Shown here one piece after another: positions 14,074-20,815 of a DNA stretch of 25,579 nucleotides. The position numbers and the translations under genes are program-made. The stretch is from the NCBI GenBank assembly GCA_002792135.1, contig PFNU01000061.1, positions 1 to 25,579 on the forward strand, given 5' to 3'. Position 1 is the stretch's first letter; each line of letters begins with the position of its first letter. Source of the DNA: a bacterium (Candidatus Torokbacteria) CG_4_10_14_0_2_um_filter_35_8 (lineage in GTDB: Bacteria > Patescibacteriota > GCA-2792135). Below the pieces are notes generated by a model, which saw nothing but the letters and a program-made list of their open reading frames with translations, made no database searches and was not told where the DNA came from.

Positions 14074-15525
14074 TTATTGAATTTCTTCTGTGTTAATATT
14101 CTCGATATCTTGCTGTTTTGTTGTATTTCCTATTTCTGGATTTATCTGGTTAGCACTTGGTTTTGTTACTGGTGTTTGAGGAGTTTTTGCGCCTTCTTCT
14201 TGAGTTTGGGTATTAGAGCTATTAAAATTTCCTGTATCTTGAGTACTATTATTCTGATTTTGTCCGTTGGAATTTGCCTGGTTATCTATGGGAGGATTAT
14301 TGTCGTTGTTATTATTCCCACTATCTATCGAACTATTATCTTTTCCTTGCTTTGGCAGAGCTGCCACAGTCGTGATTTCCACCTCTTCGGAGGAGCTTTT
14401 ATCTTCCGTCTGATATTTAACGGTAACAGTATAAGTATAATTATAAATTTGCCAGTCTTCTGTAAGTTCGTCTTTAAAGATGTTCTCATCTAATGCTGCT
14501 ACTTTTCCTCTAAGCTCAGATACTTTCTCTTCCTTTTCCTCTTGGGTATCAGGATCTATTTTTATAATTTTGTAATGCCGATAGATTTCGTATTCTTCTA
14601 TTTCTAGTTTTGAATTTGGATCAATTATCGGATCTTCCCAGGTAATTTCTGCAACAGCCGTTCCTTCTTCTAAAGTTACCTTAACGTTTTCTGGCGCAGG
14701 AAGAGGACTATTAGTATCTACTGGATTTTCGTCAGGATTCTGGGAAGTGTTATCCTGGTTATCTTGTGGGTCTTTTCCTATATTATCATCTTTTGCGGTG
14801 TCTTCTTCATCTTGGTTTTGTGAATTTCCAGATGTATTTGTATCTTCGGTATTACTATCTATCTCTTGCGCTGGTGGGGTCAAACTAGCGGAGTGAGGAT
14901 TAGTACCAGGATTTGGAGTAGTAAGTTCTACAAAATCACTTGGCTGATCAGTATCATAACCTTTGGGTGAGCGGGCAAGGGAGTGTCCTTCTAAAACATC
15001 AGGGCAGGCAGGATTCCAAATATCTGTGTTATTTCCATAACCCATTTGATCTACCATTCTTCCTGTAGAATCTCGAAGAGTTACAGCATCACCGTTGTTA
15101 TTCAACCCCGAACCAATAGTAGATCCTAATTCAATGAGAAGGGTATCCATAGGAATACTCCATAAAGGCCAAGTACTTGAATTTTTAGACAAAACTGCAA
15201 ATTTATATGGACCCAGATAAGTATCGGTACTTGCGATTATAGTACTGCTTGTCGCATCGCTTATAGTCCAGCCATTTAAATTAACTATAAAGTTAGTAGG
15301 ATTATATAGTTCCACCCATTCATTGGTTCCTTCTTTTTCGCCATTTGCACCTACAACGTCGTAATATACTTCATTAATAGCTAAACGCTCCCATCTTGAT
15401 GTTGCAAAAGTGTTACTCGGTACTGGTTTTTCGGTCGTAGAAAAAGAGAGAGTATCGTCCATAGCTAAACTAAACACACTAACTATCAGTAATATTGTAA
15501 ATATTTTTAAAATAATTTTTTTCAT
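14074..15525 (-). CDS. Secreted lamin-tail-domain (LTD) protein
   Basis: 483 aa. A signal peptide (about 1-22) is followed by the sequence PVPSNTFATSRW, echoing the N-terminus of the TasA-like protein. A lamin-tail domain follows (about 47-205): LAINEVYYD, NEWVELYNPT, LNGWTISD, GDAVTLRD, and the terminal GYDTDQPSDF..PNPG. Then come an Asn/Gln/Asp-rich linker, a fibronectin-III-like domain (about 277-390; APENVKVTLEEGTAVAEITW, YTYTVTVKYQT) and a ~90-residue Asn/Gln-rich tail without a membrane anchor. LTDs in bacteria occur in secreted adhesive proteins and nucleases; here there is no nuclease domain. The ATG overlaps the sipW stop (ATGA), so the two are translationally coupled. Probably an exported matrix or adhesion component. 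Confidence 0.85.
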   Translation of the reverse strand: MKKIILKIFTILLIVSVFSLAMDDTLSFSTTEKPVPSNTFATSRWERLAINEVYYDVVGANGEKEGTNEWVELYNPTNFIVNLNGWTISDATSSTIIASTDTYLGPYKFAVLSKNSSTWPLWSIPMDTLLIELGSTIGSGLNNNGDAVTLRDSTGRMVDQMGYGNNTDIWNPACPDVLEGHSLARSPKGYDTDQPSDFVELTTPNPGTNPHSASLTPPAQEIDSNTEDTNTSGNSQNQDEEDTAKDDNIGKDPQDNQDNTSQNPDENPVDTNSPLPAPENVKVTLEEGTAVAEITWEDPIIDPNSKLEIEEYEIYRHYKIIKIDPDTQEEKEEKVSELRGKVAALDENIFKDELTEDWQIYNYTYTVTVKYQTEDKSSSEEVEITTVAALPKQGKDNSSIDSGNNNNDNNPPIDNQANSNGQNQNNSTQDTGNFNSSNTQTQEEGAKTPQTPVTKPSANQINPEIGNTTKQQDIENINTEEIQ

Positions 15526-16202
15526 TTATTTTGTGGTTTACTATTTTTTATTTTTTTCTTCTGTTTTATTTTTTCCCATTCATTTTTAATATTTAGAATC
15601 TCGCTAAAAATAATAATCGTTCCTGGAACAATGATTAAAATAATAAGTCCTGTTGGAGTCTTAGCATAACCCACAGGATAACCAATATAAGGAACAACAT
15701 AAATTACTTTTCCTATCACTTGATCTGGATCAACTGCTGGTGAGTCTTCAGATGGATTATCATCTCCTTTAGTGATGTATTTAGTGCGATCCTCTTCTGT
15801 CTTTCTTATTTCTATAATACGGTGGGTAATTGTTTGGTCTTTGTTTATGGAATTTCTATAAGTAATGGTGTCTTGCTCTTTGTACTCTTCTTGAGCTTCT
15901 GTAACTACTATAGCTCCTGTATCAAATACTGGTTTCATAGAGCCTGATCTAACCACAAATAGAGAATAATTTTTCTTAGGAATAGGAAATTTAGTAAAGA
16001 TTGTAATTAAAGCAAGTAAAACTAGAGCTATTATTAAAAGATAGTAGATAACGTTGCCAAATAATTTTAATATTTTAATAAAGGAAGATTTTTTGTCTGG
16101 TTTAGCTTTTGTTTGATCTTCTTTACTTTTGATAACTTCTTCCATAAATAATTTTATGTTTTTTAAATCGTAGTTTTTGCTTCTTTTCTCCCGCCTCGGC
16201 AT
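15522..16202 (-). CDS. sipW: SipW-type signal peptidase I
   Basis: 226 aa from ATG 16202. A cytoplasmic basic N-terminus, a membrane segment (about 50-70), the catalytic box SGSMKP (S88), then ITHRI with H127 in place of the lysine of ordinary bacterial enzymes. Next come KGDDNPSED (about 145-153) and a second membrane segment (about 183-203) with a basic tail. Ser/His catalysis and two membrane segments mark the ER/archaeal/SipW type, which in Bacillus processes TasA and TapA. A TTG at 16211 would add three residues; ATG preferred. The gene lies 66 nt after the TasA-like gene and overlaps the LTD start by 4 nt. Its ATG lies in the loop of a strong hairpin (see 16175-16243). No SD. Confidence 0.93.
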   Translation of the reverse strand: MPRREKRSKNYDLKNIKLFMEEVIKSKEDQTKAKPDKKSSFIKILKLFGNVIYYLLIIALVLLALITIFTKFPIPKKNYSLFVVRSGSMKPVFDTGAIVVTEAQEEYKEQDTITYRNSINKDQTITHRIIEIRKTEEDRTKYITKGDDNPSEDSPAVDPDQVIGKVIYVVPYIGYPVGYAKTPTGLIILIIVPGTIIIFSEILNIKNEWEKIKQKKKIKNSKPQNK

Positions 16203-16243
16203 AAAACACAAGGCGGGAGTATTTATATTTTAAAGAAGCAAAA
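16175..16243 (-). promoter_or_regulatory. Two-part hairpin enclosing the sipW start codon
   Basis: Inner stem: CTCCCGCCT with AGGCGGGAG, perfect 9 bp (16211-16219 with 16188-16196). The sipW ATG (16202-16200) lies in its 14-nt loop. Outer stem: TTTTGCTTCTTT (16243-16232) with AAAGAAGCAAAA (16186-16175), perfect 12 bp, separated by a 12-nt bulge on one side and 1 nt on the other. No T-run follows, so it is not a terminator. It probably lowers sipW translation relative to the upstream gene or protects the upstream mRNA 3' end. Confidence 0.65.
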
Positions 16244-16268
16244 GGTTTTATTTCGATTTCGGTGAGTC

Positions 16269-17198
16269 TTACGGAGTTACTATCGTTCCATCAAAGAGCC
16301 CAATCCAATCAAAGAATTTATCTTGCATTGTATCTGGAGTATTAGGATCCATAGTCCAATTAAATCGGATAAATGCTACTTCATCAGGATCAAGAGTACC
16401 GAAGTTATAAGTATGACCCCACATGTCTGAGAAAATACCATTATATGACATTACTACTGCTCCAGTAGTATGTTGTACTCTTTCGACAGTAAGGTTGATA
16501 TAATCTCCTAGGCCGTCTTTGACTCCATCAACGGTTCCATTTCCTGGATTCCATTGTCTTCCGGCAGCTTCCCAACCACTATCATTAACAGGATCTATGT
16601 GGTCGCCGCCTGGCATTGAACCATCTAGTGGCTCCCATGTTTCATATTGGTATTTCTTCTCTGGATTCATTTCTAAAGTAAGATCTAGAGTATAGTCACC
16701 TGCATTTCCTACTGAAAGAATATCATTATTTGGCCACCCAGTAGCACTCCAGTTAGGATAAATTAGAGTATAGTCAATAGGAGAAGAGAGTCCATCATAC
16801 CAACCATTTGCAGTAGTCCAATCTCCTGTAGTACCTCCTGGACCTTCATAATTCCAAATTTTACCACTAGCGCCATAGGTAGCATCATCACCATTATCAT
16901 AAGGAGCAGAAGGCTCATCATCATATTTAAGAGAAGTTCTTGGTTCAGCGTTTGATTGACCACTATTAACTATAGCTCCGTCTTGGTTAGGCTTTCCGTT
17001 CCAAGTATATGTAAATGTTGTTTCTGTAACATCACTATCTGGGCGATCATGATCGTCGTAGAAAATCTTGAGATCTACATTCCCTGTTGCGAAAGTATTA
17101 TTTCCTATAGGAGCTTCGTCTGCCCATAGGGCAGCAGTTGCTGTGCTAGCTAATGTTGCAATGACAGCAATTGTGAATAGACTTTTAAGAATTTTCAT
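16269..17198 (-). CDS. TasA/camelysin-like secreted fibre protein
   Basis: 309 aa. A signal peptide (about 1-22, ending STATA) is followed by ALWADEAPIGNNTFATGNVD, which has the pattern of the mature start of TasA/camelysin proteins (hydrophobic/aromatic, acidic, then N-x-T-F-A-(S/T)-G-x-(L/V)-D-L). The rest is rich in Asp, Gly, Asn, Trp and Thr, fits an extended beta-rich secreted domain, and ends in FNWTMDPNTPDTMQDKFFDW..., typical of the last strands. It has no cysteine and no C-terminal anchor, so it is probably released or polymerised. A strong SD (AAAGGGGGTG) 11 nt upstream and a good promoter suggest high expression. It is first in an operon with sipW, LTD and the anchored paralogue. 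The family call is from the N-terminus and the gene neighbour sipW. Confidence 0.8.
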   Translation of the reverse strand: MKILKSLFTIAVIATLASTATAALWADEAPIGNNTFATGNVDLKIFYDDHDRPDSDVTETTFTYTWNGKPNQDGAIVNSGQSNAEPRTSLKYDDEPSAPYDNGDDATYGASGKIWNYEGPGGTTGDWTTANGWYDGLSSPIDYTLIYPNWSATGWPNNDILSVGNAGDYTLDLTLEMNPEKKYQYETWEPLDGSMPGGDHIDPVNDSGWEAAGRQWNPGNGTVDGVKDGLGDYINLTVERVQHTTGAVVMSYNGIFSDMWGHTYNFGTLDPDEVAFIRFNWTMDPNTPDTMQDKFFDWIGLFDGTIVTP

Positions 17199-17207
17199 TT
17201 TGTTCGT

Positions 17208-17217
17208 TTCACCCCCT
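17208..17217 (-). promoter_or_regulatory. Strong Shine-Dalgarno of the TasA-like gene
   Basis: AAAGGGGGTG, complementary to a CACCUCCUUU anti-SD with one G-U pair. The same ten bases precede the gene at 11114. Four-codon ATG-AAA-AGG-GGG-TGA overlaps it at 17223-17209. Confidence 0.6.
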
Positions 17218-17238
17218 TTTCATAAATTAGAAATAAAG

Positions 17239-17331
17239 TTTACTTTAGTTAAGCTTGCCTTAGGCTCTTTTGAAACCCCCTCCTTTTAAAAGGCTTTTAG
17301 CCCCTTTCTCACTAGAGTGAGAAGCTAGGGG
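17239..17331 (-). promoter_or_regulatory. Structured 5' leader of the TasA-like operon
   Basis: Within the leader: a hairpin CCCCT/AGGGG plus TTCTCAC/GTGAGAA (17301-17331), a perfect palindrome CCTTTTAAAAGG (17282-17293), an SD-like AAAGGAGGGGG with no start codon after it, and a near-copy of the TTAACTWAAGTTAA motif (17239-17252). No known riboswitch class was recognised. Confidence 0.45.
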
Positions 17332-17471
17332 AAACCACTAAAGTTTTCGACCTTAAGTATTAAGTTTAAAGTTAAAAGTTTAAAATTCAAAAAGATGTCG
17401 TTTCATTTAACTTGGTTTTCTAAGTATTGTCGGTGAGTAATTTTCCATAAAGAAATTCTTTTTTCCAAGAC

Positions 17472-17505
17472 CAAAAAAGCACTCTTTGTAATATCTAAAG
17501 AATGC
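17472..17505 (-). terminator. Internal terminator/attenuator in the TasA-like leader
   Basis: On the minus strand GCATTCTTT (17505-17497) pairs with AAAGAGTGC (17487-17479, one G-U), loop 9 nt, then TTTTTT. It lies about 90 nt after the predicted start site and ~275 nt before the gene. A seven-codon reading frame (ATG 17518, MKLEGIL, stop 17497-17495) runs into its 5' arm. Confidence 0.6.
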
Positions 17506-17602
17506 CCTCAAGTTTCATCGTCAATATCTTTGCCCACCACCAATAATTATAAAAGCAGACTCGCTTTGTCATTTCATACTTTTTATGATTCTTTTCTTTT
17601 AA

Positions 17603-17629
17603 ATTATAGCAACAATTAATAGTAGTCAA
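17603..17629 (-). promoter_or_regulatory. Promoter of the TasA-like operon
   Basis: TTGACT (17629-17624), 15-nt spacer, TATAAT (17608-17603) with an extended -10 (TGC before it). A nine-base match to the DnaA box, TGTGGATAA, lies just upstream at 17641-17649. The predicted start near 17596 gives a leader of about 400 nt. Confidence 0.6.
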
Positions 17630-17702
17630 GTAGAGCTATCTGTGGATAAGTTTGATCTTTCTTTGCCTGCGATGGAGAGGATGGGTTGTAAAGTCGTTTT
17701 AA

Positions 17703-17744
17703 AACAAAACCCCCAGCTTTTTTATAAAGACTGAGAGTTTTGTT
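17703..17744 (-). terminator. Terminator of the DUF11 surface-protein gene
   Basis: On the minus strand AAAACTCTCAG pairs with CTGGGGGTTTT (11 pairs with G-U), extended by AAC/GTT, and is followed by TTTT. It lies 24 nt after the stop at 17768 and upstream of the next promoter, so the two transcription units are separate. Confidence 0.7.
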
Positions 17745-17767
17745 AATGATAATTTTATTTAGGTTTT

Positions 17768-20410
17768 TTATGCCCTGTTTTTGATTATTCTGATCGCGGT
17801 AACTACTGCTGTTGTGGTTAGAGCTGTAATGAGAATAATAATGAAAATGTTAGTACCAGTTACAGCAGCCATTCGTCCACGCTTAAGAGTAGTTTGTTCT
17901 TCATCTTCGTTATTATCTAGATCAGAGTCGTAATTAGAATTCTTGATTAGTACTTTATTAGTAATCACAGTTTCTCCGTAAGGAATGTCGTTGTTTACTC
18001 TAACATTGATAGTAATCTTCCCGCCTTTTCCTGGTTCAAGATTCCCAATAGTCCAAGTTATAGTGCGGCTTGTCTCGTTGTAAGTATAAGGAACTTGAGG
18101 ATCAGATGATACAGAGACAAATGTTATATATGCTGGAAAAGTATCTATTATAACCACATCTTCTGCTGTAATTTCCCCTACATTTTTATAAGTAATAATG
18201 TAGCTATATTCTTCACCAGCTGATACTGGGTCTTGGCTATCAGTTTTAGTAACAGAAACATCAGGAAGATCTTCGTCTTCGATTATAGTAATATCGTCAT
18301 CGTAGTTATTGTCAGGATTATTATCGTATGTATCTGTCTCAATAACAACAAAGTTTTCAATGACCGTTCCATCTTCAGCGTTGTCATTAATTGTAACCAC
18401 AATGTCGAAAGATCCTTCTTCACCTGGCTCCAAGTTTCCAATTTCCCAGTAGTAAATAATATCTTCAATTATACTAGGAGTTATGCCAGAAGTATCAGAT
18501 ACATAAGTGACATAAGGATCGCCTGTTTCTTCAGAGTAGGGAAGGATATCGGTTATAATGACGTTTTCTGCTGTGATGCTACCTTGATTTCTATAGTTAA
18601 TAGTATAAGTTAGAGTTTCACCAGGTCTTGCAGTATCAACGCCGTCATCTTTTTCGATTAGAACATCACAATAACTTTCATCAACAAGGATGATTATTTC
18701 ATCTCCGAAAACGTTGCGAAGATCCATATCACCACTTTCTGGCCACTCGCTAGGCTCTTTTACTTCTACTTCAAATGAGACTTCTATAAAATTATGAGCG
18801 TTAATATTCATCTCAGGCCACCAGCTAATTGTCTTATTATCAGGGTTATATGATCCATTAGTAGGATCGATATTAAATGGTTCAGAACCATAATCTACAA
18901 TATCTTCAAGAGAATCTGCTATTGCGTAGAAATAATCAATATCACCATTGTTTGTTACCCTAAGAGTATATCTTATAATATCAAAAGGATCAGCTTTTCC
19001 ATCATTATCACTATCTTCGATAAATTGATAACTCTTATTTAATTGAATTTGCGGTTCACTAACTTCTACAGTAGTAATATCATCATCGTAATTATCATCA
19101 TAATTAGATTCTTCAGAGATAGTATTGATTTCCACAAGGTTTTCTAAGACAGTACCATCTGGAGTATTTTCTGGTACTCGGACGGTAACAGTTACCATAC
19201 CACTATCACCAGGATTTAAAGAATTGTCTAAATCCCATTGAACAACTTGGTTATCGTAGATTCCATTATCTGATGCTTCAATGAAAATGACATTTTCTGG
19301 AAGGGTGTCGCGAATTGATACGCCTTCTGCAATAGCATCTCCATTATTTTCATAATTAATTATGTAGGTAAGTTGAGCTCCTGGAGCTACAGTGGTTTCT
19401 CCATCGTCTTTTTCAATAGTAAGGTTAGGTAAGCTAGGTTGTTCTATAACTACAGTAGTATGATCCTCAGCGTGGTTATCGGAAGTTGTAGTTTCAGCAG
19501 TTGAAGTTGTGATGTCAACTTGGTTATGAAGATCAAAACCATTCGGCGCATCACCTGTTACTTGAACTCTGAATTCTAAAGTAGCAAAAGTATTAGGATT
19601 AACTGTGCCTAAGTTCCAAGTGATTTTGTGGGTAGTGCTGTCATAAGTTCCAGCATTTGTAATAGATGCTTCATCAACAACTATATAGATTGGAAGAGTG
19701 TCTGTTACCACAACATTATCTGCGAGTATATTAGTAGTGTTGGAATATGTAACTTGATAATTAAGATACTCAAGTGGATGTATAGTATTAGTGTTATCGG
19801 TTTTTGTAATAGAAAGGTTAGTAAGAAATGCTTCTAATAAAATAGCTTGAACATATTCAGGATCCACACTTTCTGTAGTGTGGGTGTACTCAGGATCCAT
19901 CCCGCTAGGATCAACTCCGGTATATATCGCATAATGGTCAGCTTGGAATTCATAATCTCCTGCTTCCATATCTATAGTTGCTACATTATCTACAAAACGG
20001 GAAACTTCAGGAGCGCCAGCAATATCATAACCATCTTCAGTAAGGTAAAGCTGAGTCCAATTAACATCGCCACTTCTTCTATGATTAAGATAGAATCTTT
20101 CTTTGTACTGTGGTGTACTTCCAATATTATGGCTATCGATAATCCAACCCAATCCTACTTGATATCTGCCAGACTGTGTTGTAGTAAGAGTAGTCTGATT
20201 TTCGGATTTCCATCCTGGATAGCCATGAGCTAAAATCGCTTTTGTCCCATAATTAACAATAGGGAAATCAGCACGAATAGGATCAGCAGCATGGACAATG
20301 TACTCTGGCTTAGGAAGGTTTTGAATACCAAAAGTTCCCATAAGCATTGCTAGGATAATAATCACTAGAGGTGTCTTGTGAGCTAACTTAGATAGTTGCT
20401 TTTTGTTCAT
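17768..20410 (-). CDS. Large DUF11-repeat surface protein
   Basis: 880 aa from ATG 20410 (MNKKQLSKLAHKTPLVIIIL), chosen because the signal segment follows at once; the frame is open to 20506 but adds only non-conserved residues. After the signal peptide (about 14-30), residues ~45-195 form a domain with NYGTKAILAHGYPGW and YKERFYLNHRRSGD, reminiscent of sugar-binding PA14 domains. Then come five DUF11-type beta-sandwich repeats of ~110-130 residues, with recurring LTYTINYRNQGSITAENV, DTLP, WxIGNLEPG and NYDDD motifs. Acidic DNNYDDD loops may bind calcium. The C-terminus is RMAAVTGTN, a hydrophobic segment and basic RIIKNRA, like a wall-sorting signal. It has its own promoter and terminator. 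Probably a stalk-like outer surface protein or adhesin. Confidence 0.88.
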   Translation of the reverse strand: MNKKQLSKLAHKTPLVIIILAMLMGTFGIQNLPKPEYIVHAADPIRADFPIVNYGTKAILAHGYPGWKSENQTTLTTTQSGRYQVGLGWIIDSHNIGSTPQYKERFYLNHRRSGDVNWTQLYLTEDGYDIAGAPEVSRFVDNVATIDMEAGDYEFQADHYAIYTGVDPSGMDPEYTHTTESVDPEYVQAILLEAFLTNLSITKTDNTNTIHPLEYLNYQVTYSNTTNILADNVVVTDTLPIYIVVDEASITNAGTYDSTTHKITWNLGTVNPNTFATLEFRVQVTGDAPNGFDLHNQVDITTSTAETTTSDNHAEDHTTVVIEQPSLPNLTIEKDDGETTVAPGAQLTYIINYENNGDAIAEGVSIRDTLPENVIFIEASDNGIYDNQVVQWDLDNSLNPGDSGMVTVTVRVPENTPDGTVLENLVEINTISEESNYDDNYDDDITTVEVSEPQIQLNKSYQFIEDSDNDGKADPFDIIRYTLRVTNNGDIDYFYAIADSLEDIVDYGSEPFNIDPTNGSYNPDNKTISWWPEMNINAHNFIEVSFEVEVKEPSEWPESGDMDLRNVFGDEIIILVDESYCDVLIEKDDGVDTARPGETLTYTINYRNQGSITAENVIITDILPYSEETGDPYVTYVSDTSGITPSIIEDIIYYWEIGNLEPGEEGSFDIVVTINDNAEDGTVIENFVVIETDTYDNNPDNNYDDDITIIEDEDLPDVSVTKTDSQDPVSAGEEYSYIITYKNVGEITAEDVVIIDTFPAYITFVSVSSDPQVPYTYNETSRTITWTIGNLEPGKGGKITINVRVNNDIPYGETVITNKVLIKNSNYDSDLDNNEDEEQTTLKRGRMAAVTGTNIFIIILITALTTTAVVTAIRIIKNRA

Positions 20411-20429
20411 AAGATTTAGATTAATACTC

Positions 20430-20443
20430 TTAACTTTAGTTAA
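20430..20443. promoter_or_regulatory. TTAACTWAAGTTAA-type palindrome in the DUF11 leader
   Basis: TTAACTTTAGTTAA, arms TTAACT/AGTTAA, 20-33 nt upstream of the ATG; compare 1895-1908 and 17239-17252. Confidence 0.3.
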
Positions 20444-20487
20444 TATTGTTAAAAATAAATAAAAAACCATTTTATTTAAGACCGAGA

Positions 20488-20516
20488 AGAATACCACATT
20501 ATGCAATAGATGTCAA
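20488..20516 (-). promoter_or_regulatory. Promoter of the DUF11 surface-protein gene
   Basis: Consensus TTGACA (20516-20511), 17-nt spacer, TATTCT (20493-20488). Leader about 70 nt, no SD. Confidence 0.7.
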
Positions 20517-20664
20517 GAGTCTCTGGGTGTTTTTGCCTATTTAAAGCGGTAAAGCAGAGCTAGATCATTTAATTTTTGAAAGTTGAAACTTAGTTTTTTT
20601 AGCAAATTCAATTTTTTAATATGTAATTTGTGTTTGCTTTCCAGTTAGATTTTTTTAAATACTA

Positions 20665-20702
20665 AAAAGCCCCAATTGCACTTAGTTACAATTGGGGCTT
20701 TT
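20665..20702. terminator. Strong bidirectional hairpin terminator
   Basis: Perfect 14-bp stem AAAAGCCCCAATTG (20665-20678) with CAATTGGGGCTTTT (20689-20702), 10-nt loop. It ends the CAP-gene transcript coming from the right on the minus strand. A second small hairpin GCTCC/GGAGC lies at about 20739-20759. The remaining gene-free stretch 20507-20815 holds only the DUF11 promoter. Confidence 0.85.
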
Positions 20703-20815
20703 AAAGAAGAGGAAGAAACCCTCTAGGCTTTTTTGCTCCTTAAGTTAGCTGGAGCTTTAAGATACATCCTGTCACATTTTTTTATAGTTAAAATATTTAT
20801 TTAGGAGGTTAGGAA

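Noticed and set aside
16209..16211. TTG as the sipW start
   Set aside because: It lies at the base of the hairpin stem and adds only MCF; ATG at 16202 is the better choice.
17641..17649. Perfect DnaA-box match TGTGGATAA upstream of the TasA-like promoter
   Set aside because: A single 9-mer is expected by chance at appreciable frequency in 25 kb; no cluster, no dnaA or dnaN nearby, so no origin is claimed.
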